Shown: positions 1 to 8,475 of the stretch, in pieces
Layout: the number at the start of each line of letters is the position of its first letter
Position numbering within the stretch: the stretch's first letter is position 1
Origin: Nitrospinota bacterium
GTDB lineage: Bacteria > Nitrospinota_A > UBA7883 > JACRLM01
NCBI GenBank assembly: GCA_015231995.1
Contig: JADGAO010000037.1
Coordinates: 1-18,554 of the forward strand
Direction of reading: 5' to 3'
Length of the DNA: 18,554 bases
Position numbers and translations under genes: made by a program
Notes under the pieces: model-generated
Told to the model about the DNA's origin: nothing
What the model saw: only the letters and a program-made list of their open reading frames with translations
Database searches by the model: none

Positions 1-141
1 ATACCTCTAAAAAACGGACGGTATTTCACCATCCACTTCTTAAACGAACCCATACATGCCCTCCAATATATGAGGCAAACCAGCGCAAAGCCATGCGGCA
101 AAGGATCATGCCAATTCAAGACTACCCGATTGCTTGTAGCC

Positions 142-171
142 TTGTCAAACAACCCATCTCCTTTGTTTAAT
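142..171 (+). promoter_or_regulatory. Candidate sigma70 promoter for the ntrC-like gene
   Basis: TTGTCA at 142-147 (5 of 6 to the -35 consensus) and TTTAAT at 166-171 (5 of 6 to the -10 consensus) are separated by 18 bp. A transcript would start near 178, giving a leader of about 44 nt before the ATG at 222. Bases 1-221 hold no convincing gene, so this is the natural place for a promoter. They are visibly richer in A+T than the coding DNA that follows. The match comes from inspection only and could be chance in A+T-rich sequence. Confidence 0.35.
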
Positions 172-221
172 CTCTTATCCTGTTTGATTTTGCCACCCGA
201 ACGCTGTACCTTTCTTCTATT

Positions 222-1661
222 ATGAGCGATACGGCGAAACAAAAAATACTGGTCGTTGACGACGAGGAGTCGTTAAGGCTCGTCCTCTCGCGTAGCCTTA
301 AGCGCAAAGGGTACGATGTGGACACTGCGGAGTCCATCGCCGAGGCGCGGGAATTGCTCAACGAACGCTCCTACTCCATCGGGTTTTTCGACATAGCCCT
401 GCCCGACGGCTCCGGCCTGGACCTGCTCGACAGCGTCAAAAACCGTTCTAATCCGCCGTCTGTCGTGATAATCACCGCCCAGGCCACAATGAAAAACGCT
501 ATCGAGGCGATGCGCCGGGGCGCGTTCGACTATCTTACCAAACCGTTCGACCTCGACGAGGTGGAAGCGCTCACCTCGCGCATAATGGATTATAGAAAGA
601 TGGCCCAAGAGCTGGCCATGCTCAAATCCGCCCGTCCAGCCGCGCCATCCGTCGGGGAGATAGTGGGCCGGTCGCCCGCCCTGCAGGAGGTGTTCAAGCT
701 TATCGGCAAACTGGCGGACTCCGACGTTACGGCTCTTATCACCGGCCCCACAGGTTCCGGTAAGGAGCTTATCGCAGGAGCCCTGCACCAGAATTCTCCA
801 CGCGCCAAACACCCGTTCATAACTGTCAACTGCGCCGCCATACCCGGCGAACTGCTGGAGTCGGAACTTTTCGGCCATGTCAAAGGCGCGTTCACGGGGG
901 CGGTGGAAGATCGAAAAGGCAAGTTCCAATCGGCTGGCGCGGGGACGATATTTCTAGACGAGGTGGGGGAACTGCCCCTTTCCCTGCAGGCTAAACTTTT
1001 ACGAGTTTTGCAGGAGCGGGAGTTTTACCCTGTCGGTTCGGCCCGTCCGGTGCGGTCGGAGGCAAGAGTTCTGGCCGCCACTAACCGCGATCTGTCGGAG
1101 GAGGTAGCCTCCGGGAGGTTCCGCGAGGACTTGTATCACCGGATCAACGTGGCGCGGATCGAACTGCCCCCGCTGTGCCAGAGAAAAGGGGACATACCGG
1201 CGCTGGTGAACCATTTTCTTGAACAGACCGCAAGAGCCGTTGGAGCCGAGCCGAAGTCCGTTTCCCCCACGGCGATGGGGATACTCGCTGGTTACGATTG
1301 GCCGGGAAACGTGCGGGAGCTATCCAACGCCATACGCAGAGCGGCGTTGATGGCGCCCGGCTCCGTCATCACGGTGGAAGACATTTCGCCGGAGATCGGC
1401 GGTAGCAAAGGCGCCGCCCGCCCGGAGGACGCCCTGGCGCGAAGCGTGCGCGAGTTGATGGAACTCCACGCCGAAGGCGAGATATACGACGCTGTGGTAA
1501 AACGTGTGGAGAAGGCTCTCATCGAAAACGCCCTCAAAAAAACCGGCGGGGTGCAGGCCCACGCCGCAAAACTGCTCGGCGTCAACCGCAACACTCTCAT
1601 GAAAAAGATTGCGGAGTTCGGCGTCCGTCTCAATGAAGATAGCCCAAACGATGGCCGTTGA
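222..1661 (+). CDS. ntrC: NtrC-like sigma54-dependent response regulator
   Basis: This is a two-component transcription activator of the NtrC class: when phosphorylated it hydrolyses ATP to remodel sigma54-RNA polymerase. The 479-residue protein has all three family domains. The receiver (about 8-120) shows the acidic pair D13/D14, phospho-acceptor D57, T85 and K107 (FDYLTKPFD context). The AAA+ domain (about 155-385) has Walker A GPTGSGKE at 175-182, the sigma54-contacting GAFTGA loop at 222-227 and Walker B D246/E247. The C-terminus (about 430-470) is a Fis-type helix-turn-helix with the NtrC-like run LLGVNRNTL. Length and sequence resemble NtrC/GlnG closely, and the next gene is glnE, so a nitrogen role is favoured. 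Other NtrC-family regulators cannot be excluded. No histidine kinase (NtrB) lies in the window. The ATG at 222 keeps the receiver intact but has no clear Shine-Dalgarno sequence. Confidence 0.85.
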   Translation: MSDTAKQKILVVDDEESLRLVLSRSLKRKGYDVDTAESIAEARELLNERSYSIGFFDIALPDGSGLDLLDSVKNRSNPPSVVIITAQATMKNAIEAMRRGAFDYLTKPFDLDEVEALTSRIMDYRKMAQELAMLKSARPAAPSVGEIVGRSPALQEVFKLIGKLADSDVTALITGPTGSGKELIAGALHQNSPRAKHPFITVNCAAIPGELLESELFGHVKGAFTGAVEDRKGKFQSAGAGTIFLDEVGELPLSLQAKLLRVLQEREFYPVGSARPVRSEARVLAATNRDLSEEVASGRFREDLYHRINVARIELPPLCQRKGDIPALVNHFLEQTARAVGAEPKSVSPTAMGILAGYDWPGNVRELSNAIRRAALMAPGSVITVEDISPEIGGSKGAARPEDALARSVRELMELHAEGEIYDAVVKRVEKALIENALKKTGGVQAHAAKLLGVNRNTLMKKIAEFGVRLNEDSPNDGR

Positions 1662-1710
1662 CCCGTCCGATCCAGAGGCGAGGATTAACCCGAAAACCGA
1701 AATTGAAGGG

Positions 1711-1810
1711 GAGATTCTTCGCGGAGTTTATCCTGAGCCTGTCGAAGGACTCAGAATGACAGCCGCATACTTGTCATTCTGAACGTAGCGGATGCGCAGT
1801 GAAGAATCTC
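1711..1810. repeat. 100-bp nested inverted-repeat element between ntrC and glnE
   Basis: The outer arms are GAGATTCTTC (1711-1720) and its exact complement GAAGAATCTC (1801-1810). The inner arms are TCAGAATGACA (1751-1761) and TGTCATTCTGA (1772-1782), enclosing a 10-nt loop. The left arm carries TCCTGAGCCTGTCGAAGGA (1731-1749), itself an imperfect palindrome of a type I know from intergenic repeats in many bacterial genomes. The arms are asymmetric, so the folded form would be a long imperfect hairpin. It ends 19 bp before the glnE start codon and fills most of the 168-bp spacer. It may be a MITE-like or REP-like mobile repeat. An effect on glnE expression is inference. Confidence 0.8.
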
Positions 1811-1829
1811 GAAAAAAATTAAAGAATCC

Positions 1830-4754
1830 ATGGATATAGACGAGATAGCCCGCAAGACCGCCGATCCGCAGGCTGTGACAGAGGGGTTGAACAGGCTCGC
1901 CCAAACAAGGCCCGCATACGCCGCCGATCCGGGGAAAGCCCATCTTTTCGCCACCCTTGTTTCGGGAAGCGAATTCGTCGGGAACTGGCTGTTGGCGCGT
2001 CCGGAAGACATGGACTGGCTCTTCGCCGACAGCGGGCTTGATGCGCCGCGAGGGCGTTCCACGATGCGTTCGCATCTGGAGTCGCTGGCGGAAGCTCACG
2101 GCCCTATGGCGGCGTTACGCCGGTTCCGCATGAGGGAGCTTGCGCGGATCGCCATGCGGGAGCTTGCCGGGATGGCCCCCGTGCCGGAGACTCTCAACGA
2201 ATGGTCGGCGGTGGCGGACGTGGCCATAGATTTCGCCATCAACACGGCGGAGAAAAAAGCCCTCGAAAAACACGGGCTCCCTCTTTACACGCGGTTTGAA
2301 GACCCTATGGAGCGGGTGGGGGGTTTCGCCTGTCTTGCGATGGGCAAACTCGGCGGCGAAGAGCTTAACATCTCGTCGGACGTTGACCTGATTTACGTCC
2401 ATTCCTCCGACAACGGGACAACTCGCGGCTCTGCGGACGGATCGGGCAAGATACCGCTCCACCAGTATTTCGTGCAGATAGCCAGGGAGGTGACCCGCCT
2501 CATTTCCGAAACGACGGCGGACGGTATAGTCTTTCGCGTAGACCTTGACCTGCGCCCCGAAGGGACAAAGGGGGAGATAACGAACTCCGTCGGCGCGATG
2601 GAGGTTTATTACGAGTCCTGGGGCAAGCAGTGGGAGCGGCAGGCGTTGATAAAGGCCCGCGTCTGCGGCGGGTCTGGGGAGCTTGGAGAAGCCACGTTAA
2701 AACGACTCTACCCGTTCATGTACCGCAAATACATTGACCAGCGCGCTATAGATGAAATCGCGGGCATGAAGGAGAAGATAGACCTTCAGCTCAAATCCAA
2801 GAAAGGGGTCAAAGGCGCGGACAGGAACATAAAGCTAGGCTCCGGCGGGATACGGGAGATAGAGTTCATCACTCAGGCCCTTCAACTGCTTTACGGCGCC
2901 CGGTATCCAGAGCTTCGCGCCCGTTCGACCCTTGTTGCGCTCGACGCGGCGCTTTCGCTGGGGGTGCTCTCCGCTCCGCATCACCGCGACCTGCATGACG
3001 CTTATGTTTTTTTACGAAGGCTGGAGAACAGGCTTCAATATTATCAGGGCCTGCAAACGCATTCCCTGCCCGACAGCGAAGAGCGTCTTGAGGTTCTCGG
3101 CAGGCTCATGGGGCTTGACTCGGTAAACCCGGCCCAGTCGCTTTTGGAAGAGACTCAAAAACGGCGTAAGCGCGTCCGTGGGATATTCGACCTCTTTTTC
3201 GCCAAACCCGGCGACGACAAACCTACGGCGGACTCGTTCCCCGCGCCGCTCGACGATACGGAGTCTATAACCGCCTGGCTGGACGCGCTAAAATTCGACA
3301 GGCCAGAGGAATCCGCCAAGGCTCTTTTCACCTTGCGGGACGGCAAACCATTCACCCATCCGTCCGAGCGGAGCATGGCGGCGTTCGACAGGTTCGGCCC
3401 CGCCATCGTCAGCGAGGCCAAATCCACGCCGTGGGCCGATAATGTCATATTCGGGTTCGAACGGTTCGTGGAGGTTCGCGGCGCAAGGGACATGCTGTAC
3501 GAACTGTTCGACGAGAAACGATCCGTCATAAAGCTCCTGTCGGCGGTCTTCTCTTCGTCGGAGCAGTTGACCTCCGTGTTACTGCGTCAGCCGGACATCC
3601 TCGACAGGCTTCTTGCCAGCGACTCGGTGGAGAACCCCGTTGACCGATACCAGCTGGCCGATGAGTTTATGGCTATCGCGGCAAAAAAGAGACCTGCGGA
3701 GGAGACGATGGCCGCGCTGAATATGGCGCGTTCCGCAGAGTCGCTCCGGCTGGGGCTTCGCAGGCTTTTGGGGTTGTGCGGCAGGAAAGAGCTTATGGCG
3801 GCGCTCACGGCGTTGTCGGAGGAGTTTTTGCGGGCGGTGTTCGTGACGGCGACGGAACCTTCCATGAAGGAGAGGTGGGAAGAGGGCTGGATAGCTCTCG
3901 CCGCCGGGAAAATGGGGCGACGCGAAATGAACTACGGCTCCGACATGGACATGGCCATTTTTTGCGAGGACGACGAAGGCGTAAAGGCGCGGGTGACAGC
4001 GCTTATCCAGAGGGTGATCCGCCTCTCATCGCTTCAGACGGCCAGCGGCTCCGGTTATTCCGTAGACCTGCGCCTTCGTCCTTATGGGGAAAAGGGTGAG
4101 TTGGTCACGCCCTTCACCGCCATGGACGAGTATTACCGCACACGCGCCGACGCATGGGAGAGGCTTGCCCTAGTCGGCTCGCGCCCGATAGCGGGCGACA
4201 TTGATCTTGGCGCGAAAGTGATGGAGACGATAACGGAATTTGTGACAAGCCCCCCACTGCGCCATTACGAATCCGCTAAAATAGCCTCAATCCGGGAGCG
4301 TATCGCCGACGAGAAGGTCAAGACCGGTTCCGTGGACATCAAGTTCGGGCGAGGCGGGCTTATAGAGATAGAGTTCATCTGCCAATGGTTGACGCTGGAG
4401 CGGGAGGGCGGATGGGATATGTCCCCCGATGGCGAGCCGTTCACCACCTACACGCTGGCCCGCGCCAAACGCGAAAAACTTGTCGCTCCCGACCATGTGA
4501 CGGAGCTTGAGAAAGCGTACGACTTTTACCGCGCAATCGAGGACGCCCTGCGGATGGATAAGGAGCGGGCCGTCAACGCGATTCCCTTAGACGCCCAGGC
4601 TTTAAGACGGCTGGCGAGAAGCGTCAACGCGCCCGGCGTGGGGCCGGAGCGTTTTGTCGAGGTGGTCAAAGAGACGATGGCCAAAGTCCGGGCGATATAC
4701 ATGGAGTTCGCCGCCGCCCGCGCCGGGTCGTCTTTTTCGCCAGCGGGTAGATGA
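1830..4754 (+). CDS. glnE: Bifunctional glutamine synthetase adenylyltransferase/deadenylylase
   Basis: GlnE attaches AMP to glutamine synthetase to switch it off and removes it by phosphorolysis to switch it on, under control of PII proteins and glutamine. The 974-residue length is normal for the family. Both nucleotidyltransferase halves are present. The N-terminal half (deadenylylase) has GGEELNISSDVDLIY with metal ligands D184/D186, VDLDLRPEGTKGE, and GSGGIREIEF. The C-terminal half (adenylylase) has GKMGRREMNYGSDMDM with D705/D707, VDLRLRPYGEKGE, and GRGGLIEIEF. A helical linker lies between them. The ATG at 1830 follows the repeat element directly and lacks an obvious ribosome-binding site. 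The last codons overlap the dprA start. Together with the NtrC-like gene upstream it makes a nitrogen-control pair. Confidence 0.95.
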   Translation: MDIDEIARKTADPQAVTEGLNRLAQTRPAYAADPGKAHLFATLVSGSEFVGNWLLARPEDMDWLFADSGLDAPRGRSTMRSHLESLAEAHGPMAALRRFRMRELARIAMRELAGMAPVPETLNEWSAVADVAIDFAINTAEKKALEKHGLPLYTRFEDPMERVGGFACLAMGKLGGEELNISSDVDLIYVHSSDNGTTRGSADGSGKIPLHQYFVQIAREVTRLISETTADGIVFRVDLDLRPEGTKGEITNSVGAMEVYYESWGKQWERQALIKARVCGGSGELGEATLKRLYPFMYRKYIDQRAIDEIAGMKEKIDLQLKSKKGVKGADRNIKLGSGGIREIEFITQALQLLYGARYPELRARSTLVALDAALSLGVLSAPHHRDLHDAYVFLRRLENRLQYYQGLQTHSLPDSEERLEVLGRLMGLDSVNPAQSLLEETQKRRKRVRGIFDLFFAKPGDDKPTADSFPAPLDDTESITAWLDALKFDRPEESAKALFTLRDGKPFTHPSERSMAAFDRFGPAIVSEAKSTPWADNVIFGFERFVEVRGARDMLYELFDEKRSVIKLLSAVFSSSEQLTSVLLRQPDILDRLLASDSVENPVDRYQLADEFMAIAAKKRPAEETMAALNMARSAESLRLGLRRLLGLCGRKELMAALTALSEEFLRAVFVTATEPSMKERWEEGWIALAAGKMGRREMNYGSDMDMAIFCEDDEGVKARVTALIQRVIRLSSLQTASGSGYSVDLRLRPYGEKGELVTPFTAMDEYYRTRADAWERLALVGSRPIAGDIDLGAKVMETITEFVTSPPLRHYESAKIASIRERIADEKVKTGSVDIKFGRGGLIEIEFICQWLTLEREGGWDMSPDGEPFTTYTLARAKREKLVAPDHVTELEKAYDFYRAIEDALRMDKERAVNAIPLDAQALRRLARSVNAPGVGPERFVEVVKETMAKVRAIYMEFAAARAGSSFSPAGR

Positions 4755-5860
4755 ACATGGAAGAGAAGAGTTCCAAGATAGCCCTCAACGCCATACCGTT
4801 CATGGGGCCGGTGACGTTTCACAGGCTCGTGGCGGCCTTCGGGTCGGCCACGGACGTCTTCTCCGCCGGGGTCGAGAGCCTCAAAGAAGTCGAAGGCGTC
4901 TCCGATGGGTTGGCGCGAAAAATCGCGGAAACCGATCCGCAGAAAATATCCCAACGGGAATTCGACCTTGCCGAAAAGCTTGGGGCCAGCATCGTGACCG
5001 TCGGCGACCCAGAGTACCCGGCCCCTCTGTCGAACGCATATTCCCCGCCCCCCGTGCTATCTATCAAAGGGGAATGGAAGGAGAGCGACCAGCTTTCCAT
5101 CGCCGTGGTCGGGACGCGGTCTCCCACGCAATACGGCAGGTCGCAGGCGGAGAAACTTTCCACGGAACTTGCGAAACTTGGGATAACCGTCGTCTCCGGC
5201 CTTGCGCGTGGGGTGGACGGTGTGGCGCACAGGGCCGCGCTTGCGGCGGGCGGAAGAACTGTGGCGGTGTTAGGTTGCGGCCTGAATGTATATTATCCTG
5301 CGGAACACAGGGATTTGCAGAAACGTATTCCCGATAGCGGATGCGTGATAAGCCAGTTCCCGATGGCCACGGGGCCGGACAAAGTCTATTTCCCGATGAG
5401 AAACCGGATAGTCAGCGGCCTTACGCTGGGGACGCTGGTAATAGAGGCTCCCGAAAAAAGCGGCGCGTTGATAACCGTTTACGCCGCCATAGACGACAAC
5501 CGCGAGGCCTTCGCCGTACCCGGCCCTATCAACTCCCCCAAAAGCGCCGGGACGAACAATCTTATAAAGAGAGGCCACGCCAAACTCGTCCAGAGGGTGG
5601 AGGACATAATAGAAGACCTGCCCGATTACGCCAAGCAATGGGTCATGGATCGGCAGGGGATTCTTCCGCTCGCTCCAGCCGTCACCCTCTCCGCCGAAGA
5701 GGAGATAGTGATGGAGACTCTTACGGCGGATGTCCGGCATATAGACGTGATAACCCAGGCGTGTGGTTTGCCGCCCAACATGGTATCTGCTATACTCCTG
5801 ACCCTTGAGTTGAAGGGCGTGGCGCGTCAAGCGCCGGGAAAGATGTTCCATATCCCCTGA
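4751..5860 (+). CDS. dprA: DNA-processing protein DprA
   Basis: DprA (Smf) binds incoming single-stranded DNA in the cytoplasm during natural transformation and loads RecA on it. The 369-residue protein has a helix-hairpin-helix-like N-terminus (about 8-60). A Rossmann-fold core follows with VVGTR (119-123), SGLARGVDG (149-157), the RNR motif (217-219) in PMRNRIVSGL, then KSGALIT and FAVPGP. A small winged-helix C-terminal domain of the DprA type covers about 315-368. The usual GA after the LI(K/R)xG motif reads GHA here, a minor change. The ATG at 4751 overlaps the glnE stop in an ATGA arrangement, which suggests translational coupling; a second ATG at 4757 is possible. topA follows after 18 bp, so glnE-dprA-topA is probably one transcript. 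Confidence 0.95.
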   Translation: MNMEEKSSKIALNAIPFMGPVTFHRLVAAFGSATDVFSAGVESLKEVEGVSDGLARKIAETDPQKISQREFDLAEKLGASIVTVGDPEYPAPLSNAYSPPPVLSIKGEWKESDQLSIAVVGTRSPTQYGRSQAEKLSTELAKLGITVVSGLARGVDGVAHRAALAAGGRTVAVLGCGLNVYYPAEHRDLQKRIPDSGCVISQFPMATGPDKVYFPMRNRIVSGLTLGTLVIEAPEKSGALITVYAAIDDNREAFAVPGPINSPKSAGTNNLIKRGHAKLVQRVEDIIEDLPDYAKQWVMDRQGILPLAPAVTLSAEEEIVMETLTADVRHIDVITQACGLPPNMVSAILLTLELKGVARQAPGKMFHIP

Positions 5861-5878
5861 ACGAAGGTAGTTTTAAAC

Positions 5879-8140
5879 ATGGCCAAGGGTCTTCTTGTCG
5901 TAGAATCGCCTGCAAAGGCGACCACTTTGAAGCGTTATCTGGGAAAAGATATCGCTGTGCTAGCCTCTATGGGACACATAAAAAACCTCCCCAAGTCCAA
6001 GCTCGGCGTGGACGTGGAGAACGGGTACAAGGCGGAGTTTGTCACCATAAAGGGCAAAGCCAGCGTGCTTAAAGAGCTCAAAGCCGCCGCCAAAAAAGTT
6101 GACACCATATATCTGGCGCCCGACCCTGACCGCGAAGGGGAGGCTATCGCCGCCCATCTGGCCGAAGAAATCGGCGGGAAGGGCAAAACGGTCTATCGCG
6201 TCCTTTTTAACGAGATCACCAAAAAGGCCGTCATTGCGGCTATGGAAAACGTCGGCGAAATCAACGCCAACAAAGTAAACGCCCAGATGGCGCGTCGTAT
6301 TCTCGACCGTCTCGTCGGTTACAAGATATCGCCGCTGTTGTGGGACAAAGTCCGCAAGGGCCTCTCCGCCGGAAGGGTGCAGTCCGTGGCGATGAGGTTG
6401 ATAGTTGAGCGGGAAAAGGAAGTAAGGGCGTTCGTCCCCAAAGAATACTGGACGATAGACGGCATGGCGGAAAGTTCTGTTCCGCCGCCATTCGAGGTAC
6501 GGCTGGCCCATTATAAAGGCGAGAAGATAGAGATCGGCTCCGCCGAAGACGCGCAAAAGGCCACGGACTCCATTAGCGCCGCAAACCTCGTCATAACCAG
6601 GGTCGAAAAGAAAGAGCGCAAACGTCATCCATACGCGCCGTTCATAACATCCAGCCTGCAACAGGACGCGAGCCGGAAGCTCCGGTTCGCCGCGAAGCGG
6701 ACGATGGGCGTCGCCCAGCGGTTGTACGAAGGTCTTGAGGTCGGTGAAGAGGGGCCGGTGGGTCTTATCACGTATATGAGAACCGACTCCACCCGCGTCT
6801 CCGACGATGCGGTAAAGGAAGCCAGAGAGTTCATCGGCAGGGAGTTGGGCGGCGATTTCCTTCCCGCCCAGCCAATCACTTACAAGACGAACAAAAGCGC
6901 GCAGGACGCGCACGAAGCCATCCGCCCCACATCCGTGGAGCGGACGCCGGACAAGATGCGGCAGTACCTGCCCAAAGACGAGATGGCGGTTTACGAACTG
7001 GTCTGGAAACGCTTCGTGGCCAGCCAGATGTCCTCCGCCGTGTTCGACGTGACCAGCGTGGACGTCGCCGCAGGGGAATACACGCTAAGGGCCACCGGCT
7101 CGATAATGAAGTTCGCCGGGTTCCTTAAATTGTACGAAGAGACGAAAGAGACGGAGACCGACGCCGGAGACGACGCCGACAAACGGCTCCCGTCCGATCT
7201 TGCCGAAGGGTTGAAACTCAAACTCATCGAGATTAAACCCAACCAGCATTTCACCCAGCCCCCGCCCCGTTACACGGAGGCTACCCTTATCCGCGAGCTG
7301 GAAGAGAAAGGGGTTGGCCGTCCGTCCACATACGCCGGGATATTGGATGTCATTCAGGAACGCGAGTATTGCGAAGCGCAGGACAGGAAACTGACCCCGA
7401 CGGAACTTGGGATGCTGGTGACCGATCTGCTTGTGGAGAGTTTCCCCGACATCGTGAACGTGGAGTTCACCGCCCAGATGGAAGGCGAACTCGACCAGGT
7501 TGAAGAGGGCAAAAAAGGCTGGACGGAAGCGCTCGACGATTTCTACAAACCGTTCGTGATAGACCTTGAAAAGGCCAAAACCACGATGCGCAACGTCCGC
7601 TCCGAAGCGGAGAAGACGGATGTCGTTTGCGACAAGTGCGGCAAACCGATGGTCGTCAAATTCGGCAGGTTCGGCAAATTCCTGGCCTGCACCGGTTATC
7701 CGGAGTGCAAGAGCACCAAAAAGCTGGATAAAGACGGCTCCGTGGTGGAAAAACCGGAGACGCCGCCCGACGAGCCGACAGACGGCGTATGTGAAAAATG
7801 CGGATCGCCCATGGTCATCAAGACAGGCCGGTTCGGCAGGTACATCGCATGTTCCAAATATCCCGAGTGCAAGACCACGAAGCAGATCGGCATGGGCATC
7901 ATGTGTCCCAAGCCCGGTTGCGGCGGGGAACTTGGCCGGAAAAGGACCAAAGCGGGCAAGACATTCTACGGTTGCGGCAATTATCCCAAATGCGATTTCG
8001 CCGTGTGGGACGAGCCTATCAAGGAGGCATGTCCGGAATGCGCCTACACGTTCCTCGTCAAAAAGACGCTAAAGACCGGCTCGCAGATCAAGTGCCCGAA
8101 TAAAGAGTGCGGTTACAAGCGAGACCTCGAAGGAGAGTAA
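5879..8140 (+). CDS. topA: DNA topoisomerase I (type IA)
   Basis: The enzyme relaxes negatively supercoiled DNA through a 5'-phosphotyrosine intermediate. The 753-residue protein starts with a Toprim domain (about 3-120) with E9 and the metal-binding DPDREGE at 82-88. The catalytic tyrosine is Y299 in ITYMRTDSTR, and the gate-domain motif GVGRPSTYA is present. The C-terminus carries four zinc-ribbon modules starting with the Cys pairs near residues 584, 638, 676 and 718. The first three have the topoisomerase I pattern GRFG(K/R)..AC..YPEC or a close variant, and the last ends in CPNKECGYKRD. This is a complete, ordinary enzyme. GAAGGT at 5863-5868 is a reasonable ribosome-binding site 10 nt before the ATG. 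The gene follows dprA closely, a gene order seen in many bacterial phyla. Confidence 0.97.
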   Translation: MAKGLLVVESPAKATTLKRYLGKDIAVLASMGHIKNLPKSKLGVDVENGYKAEFVTIKGKASVLKELKAAAKKVDTIYLAPDPDREGEAIAAHLAEEIGGKGKTVYRVLFNEITKKAVIAAMENVGEINANKVNAQMARRILDRLVGYKISPLLWDKVRKGLSAGRVQSVAMRLIVEREKEVRAFVPKEYWTIDGMAESSVPPPFEVRLAHYKGEKIEIGSAEDAQKATDSISAANLVITRVEKKERKRHPYAPFITSSLQQDASRKLRFAAKRTMGVAQRLYEGLEVGEEGPVGLITYMRTDSTRVSDDAVKEAREFIGRELGGDFLPAQPITYKTNKSAQDAHEAIRPTSVERTPDKMRQYLPKDEMAVYELVWKRFVASQMSSAVFDVTSVDVAAGEYTLRATGSIMKFAGFLKLYEETKETETDAGDDADKRLPSDLAEGLKLKLIEIKPNQHFTQPPPRYTEATLIRELEEKGVGRPSTYAGILDVIQEREYCEAQDRKLTPTELGMLVTDLLVESFPDIVNVEFTAQMEGELDQVEEGKKGWTEALDDFYKPFVIDLEKAKTTMRNVRSEAEKTDVVCDKCGKPMVVKFGRFGKFLACTGYPECKSTKKLDKDGSVVEKPETPPDEPTDGVCEKCGSPMVIKTGRFGRYIACSKYPECKTTKQIGMGIMCPKPGCGGELGRKRTKAGKTFYGCGNYPKCDFAVWDEPIKEACPECAYTFLVKKTLKTGSQIKCPNKECGYKRDLEGE

Positions 8141-8172
8141 CCGGCGGCATAGAGAGGGAGCGACCGCCCCTT

Positions 8173-8224
8173 TCTCCCCCTGCCAGATGGGGAGCGCCGC
8201 CTTGCGGCGAGGGGGTTTAATTCA
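8173..8224 (+). repeat. Modular double-hairpin repeat, copy A
   Basis: The first stem is CTCCCC (8174-8179) with GGGGAG (8189-8194). The second is a perfect six-pair stem CGCCGC/GCGGCG (8195-8200 and 8204-8209) with a 3-nt loop, followed by the tail GAGGGGGTTTAATT. The same layout recurs four to five more times in the two spacers around the TPR gene: a C-run/G-run hairpin, then a GGCG..CGCC-type hairpin, then a G-run leading into TTTAATT. Confidence 0.75.
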
Positions 8225-8248
8225 TTCAACCATTCGTGCGTTTGTCTT

Positions 8249-8302
8249 TACCCTCGCCCCTTGCGGGAGAGGGTGGCGCCCTGCGCCGGGTGAGGGGTAA
8301 TC
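8249..8302 (+). repeat. Modular double-hairpin repeat, copy B
   Basis: CCCTC (8251-8255) pairs with GAGGG (8269-8273) around a GCCCCTTGCGGGA core. GGCGC (8275-8279) pairs with GCGCC (8283-8287), and the G-rich tail GGTGAGGGGTAAT follows. The copy is also palindromic as a whole, because its start TACCCTCGCCCC is nearly complementary to its end. Sequences of this kind are common intergenic repeats in G+C-rich genomes. Confidence 0.75.
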
Positions 8303-8304
8303 CA

Positions 8305-8405
8305 TGCCCCCCTGATAAGGGGGATGGCGTGTATTCACGCCGGGTGGGTTAGTAAGAAACCCCCGTTCGCCTTTGGCTCACTGCCCCCTTGTCAGGGGGC
8401 CAAAG
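8305..8405. repeat. Head-to-head pair of modular hairpin repeats, copies C and E
   Basis: Copy C (+ orientation, about 8305-8352) has a CCCCC..GGGGG stem around TGATAA, a perfect GGCGTG/CACGCC stem (8326-8331 and 8336-8341, TATT loop) and a GGGTGGGTT tail. Copy E (- orientation, about 8354-8405) has GCCCCC (8383-8388) pairing with GGGGGC (8395-8400), extended by CTTTGGC (8371-8377) with GCCAAAG (8399-8405). It starts with AAACCCCC, the complement of a G-run tail. The two copies meet tail to tail at GGGTT...AACCC. The second stem of copy E is degenerate. Confidence 0.65.
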
Positions 8406-8446
8406 CCCCCATCACAAAAACATCATTGCGCCTAATCCGGCATTAC

Positions 8447-8455
8447 TGCTATCAT
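8447..8455 (+). promoter_or_regulatory. Candidate extended -10 promoter for the TPR gene
   Basis: TG-C-TATCAT fits an extended -10 element (TATCAT matches 5 of 6). A weak -35, TTGCGC at 8426-8431, lies 18 bp upstream. Transcription would begin near 8462, leaving a leader of only about 15-20 nt before the proposed ATG. It lies just outside the hairpin repeats, so the TPR gene may be transcribed on its own rather than from topA. Found by eye only. Confidence 0.35.
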
Positions 8456-8475
8456 ATTCATACCTTACCGATTGG

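Larger units (their letters stand above)
8141..8475. other. Non-coding spacer packed with hairpin repeats
   Basis: No coding sequence is supported between the topA stop and the TPR gene. The spacer is filled by four copies of one modular double-hairpin repeat family (listed separately) and ends in a short A+T-rich stretch (about 8410-8475) with a promoter-like sequence. No T-run follows any hairpin, so I do not call a classical Rho-independent terminator for topA, although the stacked hairpins could slow or end transcription. Confidence 0.7.

Noticed and set aside
273..929. Minus-strand open frame of 218 codons
   Set aside because: Antisense to the well-supported receiver and AAA+ domains of the NtrC-like gene, with no family motif.
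4654..5337. Plus-strand open frame of 227 codons across the glnE/dprA junction
   Set aside because: Overlaps conserved motifs of both genes in another frame and its translation is Arg/Gly-rich without any domain.
5960..6913. Minus-strand open frame of 317 codons
   Set aside because: Antisense to the topA core; no motif and no start context.
8173..8405. CRISPR array
   Set aside because: The repeats are divergent, occur in both orientations and have irregular spacing with no unique equal-length spacers. They are palindromic intergenic elements.
8389..8475. Upstream extension of the TPR gene from TTG at 8389
   Set aside because: The TTG lies in the loop of a hairpin repeat and the extension encodes no conserved sequence. 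The hydrophobic N-terminus begins at the ATG at 8476 or 8482.
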